From Deltaproteobacteria bacterium (GTDB lineage Bacteria; Desulfobacterota; Desulfomonilia; Desulfomonilales; Desulfomonilaceae): DNA of 64,000 bases. The notes under the pieces were generated by a model. The model saw only the letters and a list, made by a program, of their open reading frames with translations. It was not told the DNA's origin and searched no databases. The position numbers and the translations under genes are program-made. This document shows positions 43,819 to 52,794 of this stretch, piece after piece. Numbering within the stretch: the stretch's first letter is position 1; every line of letters begins with the position of its first letter. Where the stretch lies: the NCBI GenBank assembly GCA_016875095.1, contig VGSG01000003.1:1-64000 (forward strand). The letters are read 5' to 3'.

Positions 43819-44589
43819 CTATTGTTGACCGAGATAAGCCTCAAGGACCTCCGGATTTTTCTGGACCGCGTTGGGCGCTCCCTGCGCCAGTTTTACGCCG
43901 AAATTGAGCGCCACGATCTCGTCAGAGATATCCATCACCAGGTTCATGTCATGCTCTACCATGATGATGGTCACCTTGAAATCATCCCGGATGTCCCTGA
44001 TCCAGAACATCATATCTCTTTTCTCTTCCTGGTTCATGCCCGCGCTGGGCTCGTCCAGGAGCAACAGCGTCGGCTCCATCGCGAGCGCCCGCCCCAACTC
44101 AACGAGCTTTCGCGTGCCGTACGGGAGCGCCAGGACAGGGATATCCCTGGCAGACTCAATCTCAAGGAATTCGATGATCCGCTCTACGCGCTCCCGGTGC
44201 TCTCGTTCCTCGCGCGCGGCCGGCGAGCGCCGTGTAAGAAACGTGGCGCCGGTGAACACGTTGGTCTTCATGTGAATGTGGCGGCCCAGGAGGAGATTGT
44301 CCATGGTGGTCATGTGGCTAAAAAGCTCGATATTCTGAAAGGTTCGGGCGATGCCCATACTTGCCACCTGGTAGGGCTTCTTGCCCACGAGCTCTTTGCC
44401 CTGAAAAGTGATACTCCCTTGATTCGGCCGATAGATCCCGGTGATGCAGTTGAACACAGTGGTTTTGCCGGCCCCGTTAGGGCCGATAATGGAGAGAATA
44501 AGGCCCTGTCGGACATCTATGGAGATGTGGGTAAGCGCAGTCAGGCCGCCGAATGATATACTGAGATCCTGTATGGATAGAAACGCCAT
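43819..44589 (-). CDS. livG: Branched-chain/organic acid ABC transporter ATP-binding protein (LivG-type)
   Basis: 256 residues. Walker A is GPNGAGKTT, Walker B LLLLDEPSAGMNQ; the signature region reads LPYGTRKLVELGRAL, the LivG variant of the C-motif. FGGLTALTHISI and IARTFQNIELF are family segments. Partner of LivF. Translation starts at 44589, downstream of a strong hairpin that separates it from the binding-protein gene. Confidence 0.93.
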   Translation of the reverse strand: MAFLSIQDLSISFGGLTALTHISIDVRQGLILSIIGPNGAGKTTVFNCITGIYRPNQGSITFQGKELVGKKPYQVASMGIARTFQNIELFSHMTTMDNLLLGRHIHMKTNVFTGATFLTRRSPAAREEREHRERVERIIEFLEIESARDIPVLALPYGTRKLVELGRALAMEPTLLLLDEPSAGMNQEEKRDMMFWIRDIRDDFKVTIIMVEHDMNLVMDISDEIVALNFGVKLAQGAPNAVQKNPEVLEAYLGQQ

Positions 44590-44627
44590 GATGTGCAGTT
44601 GCGCCTCGATTCACCGCTCATGAGAAT

Positions 44628-44650
44628 GGGGGCGCCCCCGCGGCGCCCCC
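44628..44650. terminator. GC hairpin between binding-protein gene and livG
   Basis: GGGGGCGCC-CCCGC-GGCGCCCCC is a perfect 9-bp stem with a 5-nt loop. It lies 37 bp past the stop of the binding-protein gene (minus strand) and has no clear T-run after it. Such hairpins often cause partial termination and protect the abundant binding-protein mRNA, so lowering livGF expression. Confidence 0.5.
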
Positions 44651-44686
44651 GAGAAGATTATGCGGGACAAAAACTCGCCGGAAATC

Positions 44687-45868
44687 CTACTTGCCCGCGT
44701 AGGTCAACCAGTCCGAAATCTTAATAGGCTTGCCGTCATCCCCACACTTGGCGAGGTACACCGACTTCATCCCTTGACGTTCGGTCGGGGAGTAGGTGAG
44801 GTCGTGGCCAAGCCAATCATTCCAGCGCTGTATGCTTTCCATGGCCTTCACGAAAGAGTCAGGATTCAGATCTTTGCCCGCTCGGCGTAGACCTTCCAAG
44901 AACGGTTCGGCAAAGAGGAATCCCGCCTGGAAGAAGATGCCCCGATACTTTTCCTGAGGAGCGAATTTCTCCGTAGCGTCCATGTATTTCTTAAGCCGGT
45001 CAAGGCTCTGTTGATTCAGGAAGTTCGCGTAGACCACGTCCTTCCACAGGCCCTTCGTTATGTTGAACATGAGTTCGGAGTCCGAGAGGGTGGTGCTGGA
45101 AATCCACTGAGGGCTGAACCCCATTGCCTTAGACGTGCCAAGGATTATGGCCGCATGCTTGGGGAGAATCCAGAGGATGACCGCATCTGCGCCGGCCTCT
45201 TTCATTTTCAGCGCATGAGACTTGAGGTCCGTGTCCGTCACCTCCACAGGCACCTCAGCCACCAGCTTGATCCCTTTTTCTTTGGCGTACTTCTGAGCGC
45301 CCTCTAGTCCCTGCTTGCCATAGTCGTCATTCTGATAGAAGAAAGCGATCTTCTTCTTGCCCATGGTTTCCGTCGCGTACTGCGTCAGCAGGTACGCCTC
45401 GTGAATGTACAGCGGGTACACTGCGAAGAGGTACTTCTGGAACGGGTCGATCCAATGTGTGGAGCCCGTGGATGGCGCCACCCAGATGACCTTGTTCTTC
45501 ATCAGGTCATCCCGCACCGCCATTCCGCAGGAAGTTCCCACGCCCCCGACCACGGCAAAGACTCCTATGTCCTCAATGAATTCCTTGCCTATGGCCTTGG
45601 TTTTGGCAGGTTGATATGAATCATCCCTCAGGAAATATTTGATTTTTCTTCCGTGTATGCCACCCTCCGAGTTCACGAGCTCAAAGAGGACCCCCGTGCC
45701 TCTGGCTACCGCGCCCCAGAGTGCCGCGGGACCGGTCTGCGGTCCCCACTGACCGACCAGGATTTCAGTGTCGGTGACGCCTCGGACCTTTTCCGCGGCC
45801 ATAAGAGCGCCCGCGGACACCATCAGGCACAGGCTCAAGCATAACGTCAACCATAAGACTTTTCTCAT
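44687..45868 (-). CDS. Branched-chain-type ABC transporter substrate-binding protein
   Basis: 393 residues with an N-terminal signal peptide (about 1-24, LWLTLCLSLCLMVSAGALMA). The mature domain starts VRGVTDTEILVGQWGPQTGP, the periplasmic binding-protein type 1 pattern of the LivJ/HAAT family. IAFFYQNDDYGKQGLEGA and ADAVILWILPKHAA fit the hinge regions. AAGGAGG stands before the ATG, suggesting strong expression. In anaerobes such proteins often bind aromatic or fatty carboxylates rather than branched-chain amino acids; the neighbouring CoA ligase supports that, by inference. Confidence 0.93.
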   Translation of the reverse strand: MRKVLWLTLCLSLCLMVSAGALMAAEKVRGVTDTEILVGQWGPQTGPAALWGAVARGTGVLFELVNSEGGIHGRKIKYFLRDDSYQPAKTKAIGKEFIEDIGVFAVVGGVGTSCGMAVRDDLMKNKVIWVAPSTGSTHWIDPFQKYLFAVYPLYIHEAYLLTQYATETMGKKKIAFFYQNDDYGKQGLEGAQKYAKEKGIKLVAEVPVEVTDTDLKSHALKMKEAGADAVILWILPKHAAIILGTSKAMGFSPQWISSTTLSDSELMFNITKGLWKDVVYANFLNQQSLDRLKKYMDATEKFAPQEKYRGIFFQAGFLFAEPFLEGLRRAGKDLNPDSFVKAMESIQRWNDWLGHDLTYSPTERQGMKSVYLAKCGDDGKPIKISDWLTYAGK

Positions 45869-45973
45869 CTTTACCTCCTTCGAAGAAACAGTGAGGGAAT
45901 GTTGAGACTTTCACAGGGCCTGCTCCGCTCGAATCCGGCCTCAGAATGCTTATGCAGGGTCGATTGGAGTGAG

Positions 45974-46450
45974 CTAGCCCTTGTACCATTTGCCCCCTTC
46001 CTTGAGGAAAGTTAGAACGCTTCGTCTTTCCATGTCCGGCGCGCCTTCGCCGGCCAAGAGCACCAAAACCCTGACCACAGCAAGCTTCTCCACATTGGGC
46101 AGGTTTTCCGGGTCGGGCCTGTCAACCAACTCCATTACCTCTTCGATCACGAAACGTTTTACCTGTATCGCATTTCCACGGATCATCTCCTGGTACATCG
46201 GATACGTGTAACTTCGCTTGAAAACCGAAGAAGGCGCGATCAGATTCCAGACTCCCTGCAGATCGCCAGCCATTTCAGCGTCGAAGTACGCCTTGACCGC
46301 GCTGATCAGATCGGCCTTATCGTCGGCGTAAGCCTGCGCGCCGATCATTCCCGCGACAAGAAGCAAGAGCATCGCAACGGCCGCAGCGGCCCGTCCGGGC
46401 GGCAGCGGGAACCCAATACCGGTTGGACGGATCCGGACCACGCTTCTCAA
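45974..46450 (-). CDS. Secreted NTF2/SnoaL-like small protein within the liv operon
   Basis: 158 residues from a TTG that overlaps the livH stop; an internal GTG at 46441 or a later ATG at 46372 is also possible. A hydrophobic segment (about 21-40, AAAAVAMLLLLVAGMIGAQA) reads as a signal peptide. The mature part, from DDKADLISAVKAYFDAEMAG, has the helix-helix-beta pattern of an NTF2-like cone (NLIAPSSVFKRSY, VRVLVLLAGEGA, LTFLKEGGKWYKG). An NTF2-like protein encoded within a liv operon is unusual. Function unknown. Confidence 0.65.
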   Translation of the reverse strand: MRSVVRIRPTGIGFPLPPGRAAAAVAMLLLLVAGMIGAQAYADDKADLISAVKAYFDAEMAGDLQGVWNLIAPSSVFKRSYTYPMYQEMIRGNAIQVKRFVIEEVMELVDRPDPENLPNVEKLAVVRVLVLLAGEGAPDMERRSVLTFLKEGGKWYKG

Positions 46451-47325
46451 ACTTTCTTCTCGTAATGTTTCACGAAAAGGCCCGAGGGCTTCACGCAGAG
46501 AATCAGCACAATCACCGCGAAAGCGACCACGGACTTGAACTCAAGCGACACGTACCCACCGAAGAAATTTTCAATCAGCCCCAGCAAGTACCCGCCGATG
46601 GCCGCACCGGGAAGGCTGGTCATGCCTCCCAGCACGGCCGCGGCGAACCCTTTCATCATGGGATCCAACATCATGTTGGGGTCGAGAGTGGCAATCGGTG
46701 CGATCAGCATCCCCGCCACCGCTCCGGTCACTGAGCTGAGACCCCACGTAAAGGTAAGAATGCGACGAGTCGGGATTCCCATGGCCCGAGCGGCAAAGGC
46801 GTTCTGCTGCACCGCCTTCATTGCCACACCCACCTTGGTGTAACGGAAAAAGAGAAAGAGCAGAAACATCATGATAACGCTGGTAACAAAAGTCCAGATG
46901 TTGATCTCCGTGATCATCACGCCGCTCACCATGATACCCGAGTACTCGGAGAAGGGCACAGGGAACGGGTTCTGATTAGCCCCCCATTTCCAACCCGCGA
47001 TCCCGTACAGGATCATCTCCGCGCCGAGCGTAATGACGATTAACCCCAGGACCGTCGGGTCTTTTGCGGGTCTGAGAAAGGCCAGTTCAAGGGCGCAGCC
47101 GAGCAGAAAAGAAAAGACGATCGTGATTGCCGCCGTCGTCCAAAAGCCGATTCCATAGCTCTGGATCATCGAGAACGCCACAAATGTCGCGACCATGGCC
47201 ATTTCGCCCTGAGCGAAGTTCGGCACCTCGGAGGTCTTGTATATGATCACCATGGAGAGGGCCACCAGAGCGTAGCAGGCCCCGATAGCAAACCCGCCTA
47301 TTATCAGATCGAAAAAGATGCCCAT
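46447..47325 (-). CDS. livH: Branched-chain/organic acid ABC transporter permease (LivH-type)
   Basis: 292 residues with about eight membrane segments. MGIFFDLIIGGFAIGACYAL at the start, VPNFAQGEMAMVATFVAF, the conserved TLGAEMILYGIAGW and the EAA-like RAMGIPTRRILTFTW with GGMTSLPGAAIGGYLLG are LivH features. GGAGAAGGG precedes the ATG. It starts 10 bp after livM and its stop overlaps the NTF2-like gene. Confidence 0.93.
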   Translation of the reverse strand: MGIFFDLIIGGFAIGACYALVALSMVIIYKTSEVPNFAQGEMAMVATFVAFSMIQSYGIGFWTTAAITIVFSFLLGCALELAFLRPAKDPTVLGLIVITLGAEMILYGIAGWKWGANQNPFPVPFSEYSGIMVSGVMITEINIWTFVTSVIMMFLLFLFFRYTKVGVAMKAVQQNAFAARAMGIPTRRILTFTWGLSSVTGAVAGMLIAPIATLDPNMMLDPMMKGFAAAVLGGMTSLPGAAIGGYLLGLIENFFGGYVSLEFKSVVAFAVIVLILCVKPSGLFVKHYEKKV

Positions 47326-47335
47326 CCCTTCTCCC

Positions 47336-48385
47336 TTAGAACGGCCACGTTCTCCAATAGCGTTTAGTCCTCAGGTAAATGCCGTGCATTCCCAGCGGCT
47401 CGAATATGACGATCGCGATCATGATGGCGCCGATAACAATACTTTGGATATTGGGTATGCCCTCCGGGGTCAAGAACCGTTTTGACACTTCAAGCAAGAA
47501 AGGGCCGATCCCGGGGGCTTCTTGGATGACCAAGAGCTTGAGCTGGAGATAGGTGAGCAGCGCTGCTCCCAAGATGGAACCCATGACCGACGCGAGCCCG
47601 CCGACAATCACCATGGCCAGGAACGTTATGGAAAGAATCAGGTTGAAACTGCCCGCGCTCACGTGTTCCAGTGCAAAAGCCATCAACGCTCCCGCGATCC
47701 CGGTGTAGAATGCGCTTACCGCGAACGCGAGAGTCTTGTAGTACGGCAAATTGATTCCCATGGCTTCAGCCGCGACTTCGCTGTCCCTGATTGCCACGAA
47801 GGCGCGACCGACCCGCGACTTTACGAGATTGACCGCGGCTATTGCGAGTATCACCGTAATCGTCACAATTACCGCATACTGCGCCGCGCCCGTGTCTGCC
47901 ACGAAGGGTCCCACTGACATGGGAGGCGCCTTGATGCCCATGTGGCCGCCGGTGAAATCCGAATGGCTGATAACCTGGGTCACCGCCATGCCGAAACCCA
48001 GCGTGGCGATGGCAAGATAAGGGCCTTCCAGCCGCAAGGACGGCAGGCCCAGCACAAAGCCGAACACAGCGGAAATGAAACCCGCGGCAGGCAACGCAAA
48101 GATGAACGGCACACCGGCCTTCACCATAAGAAGAACGCACGAATAAGCCCCTATGGCAAAGAACCCCGCGTGTCCCAAGGAAATCTGACCAGTATAACCC
48201 ACCAGGATGTTCAGCCCAATCGCCACGATGGAATGGATGGCGATCAGGTTAAGAACATAGAGGGTGTAAGCGCCGGCGAAGAACGGCACGATAGCCAGAA
48301 CCGCGAGGAATACGACGGTGGCCACCAGGACGGTATTTGTCCTGAATAGCTGTATATCTTCGAAGTAGTCGCGTTTCATATCCAT
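47336..48385 (-). CDS. livM: Branched-chain/organic acid ABC transporter permease (LivM-type)
   Basis: 349 residues with about nine membrane segments. AIGLNILVGYTGQISLGHAG, LPSLRLEGPYLAIATLGFGM and the EAA-type loop AAEAMGINLPYYKTLAFAVS with GGLASVMGSILGA are diagnostic. It is the first gene of the minus-strand operon livM-livH-NTF2-livJ-livG-livF-CoA ligase. A candidate promoter sits about 115 bp upstream. Confidence 0.93.
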   Translation of the reverse strand: MDMKRDYFEDIQLFRTNTVLVATVVFLAVLAIVPFFAGAYTLYVLNLIAIHSIVAIGLNILVGYTGQISLGHAGFFAIGAYSCVLLMVKAGVPFIFALPAAGFISAVFGFVLGLPSLRLEGPYLAIATLGFGMAVTQVISHSDFTGGHMGIKAPPMSVGPFVADTGAAQYAVIVTITVILAIAAVNLVKSRVGRAFVAIRDSEVAAEAMGINLPYYKTLAFAVSAFYTGIAGALMAFALEHVSAGSFNLILSITFLAMVIVGGLASVMGSILGAALLTYLQLKLLVIQEAPGIGPFLLEVSKRFLTPEGIPNIQSIVIGAIMIAIVIFEPLGMHGIYLRTKRYWRTWPF

Positions 48386-48499
48386 GGTGGACCCCTGAGA
48401 TCTCGCGCGGGCGTGTGCAAGGAACAGCGCGTTCAGAGCGGTGACCTTCTACGGAACCTCACTTGGCGAGCAGATGATTGAAAGAATAAAAACCGCATC

Positions 48500-48528
48500 T
48501 TTTTAGCAACAGGGCGAGATCTTGTCAA
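48500..48528 (-). promoter_or_regulatory. Candidate sigma70 promoter of the liv operon
   Basis: On the minus strand TTGACA (48523-48528) is followed by a 17-nt spacer and TAAAAA (48500-48505), 115 bp upstream of livM. The -35 is perfect, the -10 matches 4 of 6 positions. Confidence 0.5.
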
Positions 48529-48574
48529 GCGGCGGACGCTCAAAGCCTCCCAGGGCGCTGAGGCTCGGAGCCGA

Positions 48575-49063
48575 CTACTCCGGAATCAGATCAAATCTCT
48601 GTTCCCAAATGATAGTCGCCCATTGGCTCACCTCGTGCTCCTCCGTCAGGACGAACCCTTTCTGCTCGTAGAGGCGCCGAGCCGCATCAAGGCCCCGGAA
48701 AGTCCACAGGAAAATCCTTGAGAAACCTGCCACGCGACAGAAGTCAACCGCCTGACTTATCAGCGCCTTGCCGACTCCCAGGCCTTGAAACCGCGGACTC
48801 ACAATGAACCACCGAAGGCGAGCGCCCTCGGTTGAAGCAGACTTGCCGTCGATAGCAATGGCGCCTGCAAATGCTCCGTCAACGAGAGCCGCGGAAAGGA
48901 AGTCCCTCCCTTGCCGGAACTCGGCCATGAAGTCGGAAAGCTCCCTTCCTACCTGTGTCTCGAATGAGACGTCAAACCCCCAGTGTTGGTGATAATAAAC
49001 CGCGTGCAGTTCTACGACCTTGCCGATCACGCCCGGGAAGTATCCACTGAAAACTAAGTTCAT
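48575..49063 (-). CDS. GNAT family N-acetyltransferase
   Basis: 162 residues. The acetyl-CoA loop is seen in ARLRWFIVSPRFQGLGVGKA (Q/RxxGxG/A), followed by FLWTFRGLDAARRLYEQKGF in motif B. YYHQHWGFDVSFETQVGREL near the N-terminus resembles the MarR-GNAT type. Acetylates an unknown amine. It sits upstream of livM with the same orientation but with a promoter between them. Confidence 0.82.
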   Translation of the reverse strand: MNLVFSGYFPGVIGKVVELHAVYYHQHWGFDVSFETQVGRELSDFMAEFRQGRDFLSAALVDGAFAGAIAIDGKSASTEGARLRWFIVSPRFQGLGVGKALISQAVDFCRVAGFSRIFLWTFRGLDAARRLYEQKGFVLTEEHEVSQWATIIWEQRFDLIPE

Positions 49064-49187
49064 GTCCTCTACCTAAGCACCCGCAATTCGTGAAACCATT
49101 GCAATGGCTGCTGTTGAATGGCTTTGTCAGTCTCATTGCCAGCGCAGCTCCGGATGATGACCGGAAAGCGGACCGCAGGCTCGGAAG

Positions 49188-49229
49188 CCCGCAAGCGCTG
49201 GAAGCGCTTGCAGAAGCGGGGAGTTTTTT
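49188..49229 (+). terminator. Terminator-like hairpin on the plus strand
   Basis: GCAAGCGCT-GGA-AGCGCTTGC (49191-49211) is a perfect 9-bp stem; 12 nt later there is a T6 run (49224-49229). The direction fits a plus-strand transcript, yet both flanking genes are on the minus strand. The distance between stem and T-run is longer than ideal. The surrounding 49064-49284 gap has no supported gene. Confidence 0.35.
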
Positions 49230-49284
49230 GCGGAGGGGCCTCCCCGACCATTCTTCCAAAATCCTCCGGCTTTTCAAGCCCCGC

Positions 49285-49977
49285 CTAGCGGCTTGCGCGG
49301 TTCAGGATGTCGACGACCTTTTGCGCGGCCGGCGAGAGCTTCCCCTTTCCTTGGAAAAAGATGTCGATGAGCGAGAGATCCGATCCGTAAAAAGACTCAT
49401 TTGCCGCCCAGTCAACCTCCAGGATGCTTCCTTTTATTGCGATGCCTGCGAAAAGCCCCTTGGCTCGCGAATAAGAGAGCATGCCCGCTGAGAGGTCGAT
49501 ATCGGCGGAGGCGGACGCGTCTCGACCTACGGGGCCTGCTGCCACCGACGCGTCCGCGCCGATGGTTATTCGATCGCGGAACAGGCTACGCAGATTCACA
49601 TCGCTCATCACCAGGAGAACCAGGTCAGTAGACTGTATACCGACCTGCCAGCCGAAACTGCCGCCGAGCAGCCTCACGAACGCGGGCGGTCCCCATTTGC
49701 CCTGAGATGGGTTGCGTCGCAGAATAATGCCTTTGCCGTAGTGGCCCCCGACACCTAGGCCGGCTTTGAGCACAGCGGGAAGAACCACGATCGCCCGGCT
49801 GCGTCGGAGCAGATCCGCGGGAATGCCCCCGTCCGTCGCATCTAACATATCGTTGAGCGCACGAGCGCATTCCTCCAGGCGGCTTTCCAGCTCAGCCCTC
49901 GGAGCCGAGAACGCGGCATCCGGATTGGCGCCTATGGCTAGGAGCGCCAAGATGAAACAGACTCCCGGTCTCAGCAT
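49285..49977 (-). CDS. SYLF-domain (YSC84-like) lipid-binding protein
   Basis: 230 residues with a signal peptide (1-24, ending AAFSA). Mature sequence LRRSRAIVVLPAVLKAGLGVGGHYGKGI and IGADASVAAGPVGRDASASA, YSRAKGLFAGIAIKGSILEVD and FYGS are the SYLF/YSC84 family core (Ysc84 actin-binding type domain binds phosphoinositides in eukaryotes). In bacteria the proteins are periplasmic or outer-membrane associated with unknown function. Monocistronic as far as visible. Confidence 0.85.
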   Translation of the reverse strand: MLRPGVCFILALLAIGANPDAAFSAPRAELESRLEECARALNDMLDATDGGIPADLLRRSRAIVVLPAVLKAGLGVGGHYGKGIILRRNPSQGKWGPPAFVRLLGGSFGWQVGIQSTDLVLLVMSDVNLRSLFRDRITIGADASVAAGPVGRDASASADIDLSAGMLSYSRAKGLFAGIAIKGSILEVDWAANESFYGSDLSLIDIFFQGKGKLSPAAQKVVDILNRASR

Positions 49978-50066
49978 GAGGTCAATGCATTCCTAAAGCT
50001 GCTCAGCTTTCCTGCGAAGGCCGTGAGAGGCCCGGCAGCTCTGAAAGCAATTTGAGGCAGAAGACT

Positions 50067-50555
50067 CTAATCCCAAGGAATTCTCGGTTTAACAGGCTTT
50101 TCCAGGTCTTCCCATACGATGCCGAACCTTTCTTTAAACAGAGGTCCGAGGCGCTTGAACAACTTTTTCCAGTGACTCTGGCCTTGATCCAGCCCTTCAA
50201 GTATCTCGGCGGTGAGCTCGCGCAGCGATCCCAACTCCTCCTTCGGGAGAAACGACACTGCCCCCAGTTGCAGCGAACGGTTGAGGCTGCGGATGTCCGT
50301 GGCTCGCGCGGTAAGCATCGCGGCCGACAATCGTCTGGCGCTGCACTGCTCAAGGAGCTGGAATCCGTTGACCCCCATAATATCCAGGATGACCAGATCG
50401 AAGTTTTCGCGCTCTATAAGCTTACTTGCGTTTTCATAAGTTGTTGCGGTTACGATGTCACCGTCGAAGAGCTGCTCTTGCACTATTTCCAAAATATCCG
50501 GCTCGTCGTCCACGGCAAGAATCCTCTTGCCTTTGAGTATTTCAAAATCACCCAT
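50067..50555 (-). CDS. Receiver-domain response regulator without output domain
   Basis: 162 residues. The CheY-like receiver begins KRILAVDDEPDILEIVQEQL; the phospho-acceptor Asp is in FDLVILDIMG, the Thr in AAMLTARATD and the Lys in SFLPKEELGSL, so all conserved residues are present. After about residue 122 there is only a short amphipathic helix-rich tail (WKKLFKRLGPLFKERFG) without HTH. It starts 39 bp after the TRAP permease stop and is probably the last gene of that transcript. A linked histidine kinase is not in the window. Confidence 0.85.
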   Translation of the reverse strand: MGDFEILKGKRILAVDDEPDILEIVQEQLFDGDIVTATTYENASKLIERENFDLVILDIMGVNGFQLLEQCSARRLSAAMLTARATDIRSLNRSLQLGAVSFLPKEELGSLRELTAEILEGLDQGQSHWKKLFKRLGPLFKERFGIVWEDLEKPVKPRIPWD

Positions 50556-50594
50556 ATGGCTGTCTCCCTGTTCATGTCAGAGTTAGATCACACA

Positions 50595-52556
50595 TTATTG
50601 CACAGGCGCTGTTTGCCCCTTCTTGAAGCTGACCCACTGAAAGCCCAAAACGACAACCAGGAGACCGAAGCCGATGAGGTCGGTTATCATCCCGGGAATA
50701 ATGAGGGTCAGGGCGGCCGCGAAGAGAACGATCCTCTGAACGACCGGCACATGCGTGAGGAGCCATCCCTGTACGGCCGCCGCGAGACTCATTGTCCCCA
50801 GCAGGCCGGTGATGACCACCATAGTGATCTCGAAGGTAGTGCCTTGCAGGACCATCGCGGGACCGTAGATAAACATGAAGGGGACGATGAAGCCCGCAAT
50901 GGCAAACCGCATGGATTGCCACCCAACGTTCCAGGGCTTCGCATTGGCGATGGCGGCAGCGGCAAAGGCAGCTAGGGCCACAGGTGGGGTCAGGGCCGAA
51001 AGACACGCAAAATAGAAGACAAAGAGATGGGCCGCGATGGGAACAATGCCAAATTCCCTGGTCAAAGCCGGCGCCAACACGGATGCGGCAATAGCATAGG
51101 CCGCGGTAGTGGGCATTCCCATCCCCAGCACGACTGCAACCGCTGCGGTGAAGATCAGCGCGACGAGGAGATTCCCCTGAGAATAGCTAAAGATGATCAT
51201 TGCGAATTTCTGCCCCAAACCTGTCTGGGTTAGAACTCCGACGATAATCCCCGCCGCGGCGCAGGTGGCGATGATTTCTATGGCTCCCCGGGCGCCGTCT
51301 GAAAGTGTCTTGAGGATGGCCCTGAACCCCATGCGGGTCTCCCTGCGCACCCAACTGGCGAGAATTAGTGTGATAATGCCGACCATAGCAGCGCGGTACG
51401 GTGACCACATGAGAACCATAAGGCAGACTAAGAGGGCGATCAGCGGTATGAGCAAATAGCCCTTCTCCAGCATGATCTTCCTGAAGACCGGCATTTCTTC
51501 GCGGGTCATACCCCTCAGTCCGGATTGCGCTGAGTAAAAGTCGATCATCCAATACGCCGAGTTGTAGTAAAGCAGGGCGGGGATCACAGCAGCCAGGCAC
51601 ACATCCGAATAGGGCATGTGCAGGATTTCAGCCATGAGAAACGCGCCCGCGCCCATGACCGGGGGCACGATCTGCCCGCCGCTGGAGTTCATGGCCTCTA
51701 TAGCCCCCGCGATAGTCCCCCGAAATCCGGATGCCTTCATCAGGGGGATGTTAAAGACGCCATCCACAACCACGTTGGCCACGGACGAGCCTGATGCCGT
51801 TCCTATCAAGGCGCTGGACACAATGGACACCTTGGCCGGGCCTCCACGCGCACGCCCGGCAATGCATCGTGCAAAATCGACAAAGAACTTGCCCGCGCCG
51901 GACGCCTCCACAAAAGCGCCGAAAAGGACGAAGAGAAAAATGTAATGGGCCGACGCCTGAATGGGAAGGCTCAAAATGCCGTCCAGGCTGAACAAATAGG
52001 TGAACATACGTTCCCAAGAGTAACCCCTGTGATAGAGGAGGCCGGGCAAGTAATTGCCGAAATGGCCATAGAGGATGAACACGATGGTCAAGATGGCCAG
52101 TGGCAATCCGGCTGTCCGCCTGGTCATTTCCCAGACGCCGGCGACAAAGAGAACGGAAAAGAAGAAGTCCCAGTTGGTCGGAACAACCCCAACACGGTAT
52201 ATCCATTCATCGAAAACGCTGAAAATATATACGGCCGGCGCCACAAGCATCAGCATGCACAGATAGTCCACGAGATGTGGCTGGTCTTTGCCCAGATTCC
52301 TGGCTGCCGGGACAACGGCGAATAAGAGAATGCCACCTAAGACCACATGCAACGTCCGAAAGTACCATGGATCTATAGGATGAATCGTAAGGACCCAGAT
52401 GTGGAAGAGGCTCGTAATCACTCCGAGAACGGCCACGATGATTGAAAACGGCTGTTTCAGCGGACGTCCGCCGGAAACCTCCAGGTCCTTGATGTGCATC
52501 TCCTCCAGCTTCTTCTCGACGTCTTTGATATCGACAGGGGCAAACTGTTCAGCCAT
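50595..52556 (-). CDS. TRAP transporter permease, fused (TAXI type), second system
   Basis: 653 residues from the ATG at 52556 (a TTG at 52562 is an alternative). It has a cytosolic N-terminus, about four DctQ-type and twelve DctM-type membrane segments, with SALIGTASGSSVANVVVDG, GGQIVPPVMGAGAFLMAE and ALTPPVALAAFAAAAIANAK as DctM-type repeats. It resembles the permease at 22465-24417 but is clearly diverged. It is encoded 233 bp after its binding protein, without DUF1850. Confidence 0.93.
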   Translation of the reverse strand: MAEQFAPVDIKDVEKKLEEMHIKDLEVSGGRPLKQPFSIIVAVLGVITSLFHIWVLTIHPIDPWYFRTLHVVLGGILLFAVVPAARNLGKDQPHLVDYLCMLMLVAPAVYIFSVFDEWIYRVGVVPTNWDFFFSVLFVAGVWEMTRRTAGLPLAILTIVFILYGHFGNYLPGLLYHRGYSWERMFTYLFSLDGILSLPIQASAHYIFLFVLFGAFVEASGAGKFFVDFARCIAGRARGGPAKVSIVSSALIGTASGSSVANVVVDGVFNIPLMKASGFRGTIAGAIEAMNSSGGQIVPPVMGAGAFLMAEILHMPYSDVCLAAVIPALLYYNSAYWMIDFYSAQSGLRGMTREEMPVFRKIMLEKGYLLIPLIALLVCLMVLMWSPYRAAMVGIITLILASWVRRETRMGFRAILKTLSDGARGAIEIIATCAAAGIIVGVLTQTGLGQKFAMIIFSYSQGNLLVALIFTAAVAVVLGMGMPTTAAYAIAASVLAPALTREFGIVPIAAHLFVFYFACLSALTPPVALAAFAAAAIANAKPWNVGWQSMRFAIAGFIVPFMFIYGPAMVLQGTTFEITMVVITGLLGTMSLAAAVQGWLLTHVPVVQRIVLFAAALTLIIPGMITDLIGFGLLVVVLGFQWVSFKKGQTAPVQ

Positions 52557-52794
52557 GGCCAATTACCTCTCTCTGAGTCAATGGTCTCCCAAGACGTCAT
52601 TCAGAAGCGCAATCGGACGTCTCTGAAGCACGACGCTCCAGCCCCTGAGACCGGGCCGCATGAAAGCCCTCAGCCGTTTCACGTATGAGCCGCGGACCAA
52701 ATCGTCTTCTTGATCCCGCCTGTGCGCCGGGCAAAGGCGCCTCGCGGCTAAACTCTGTTTGCATCAGTCCAAACGGCGCTTTGATCCGCGTGAT

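Noticed and set aside
48972-49277. Short minus-strand open frames between the GNAT and SYLF genes
   Set aside because: Two frames are open over the same bases, neither has a domain or a good start; possibly a decayed gene but not supportable.
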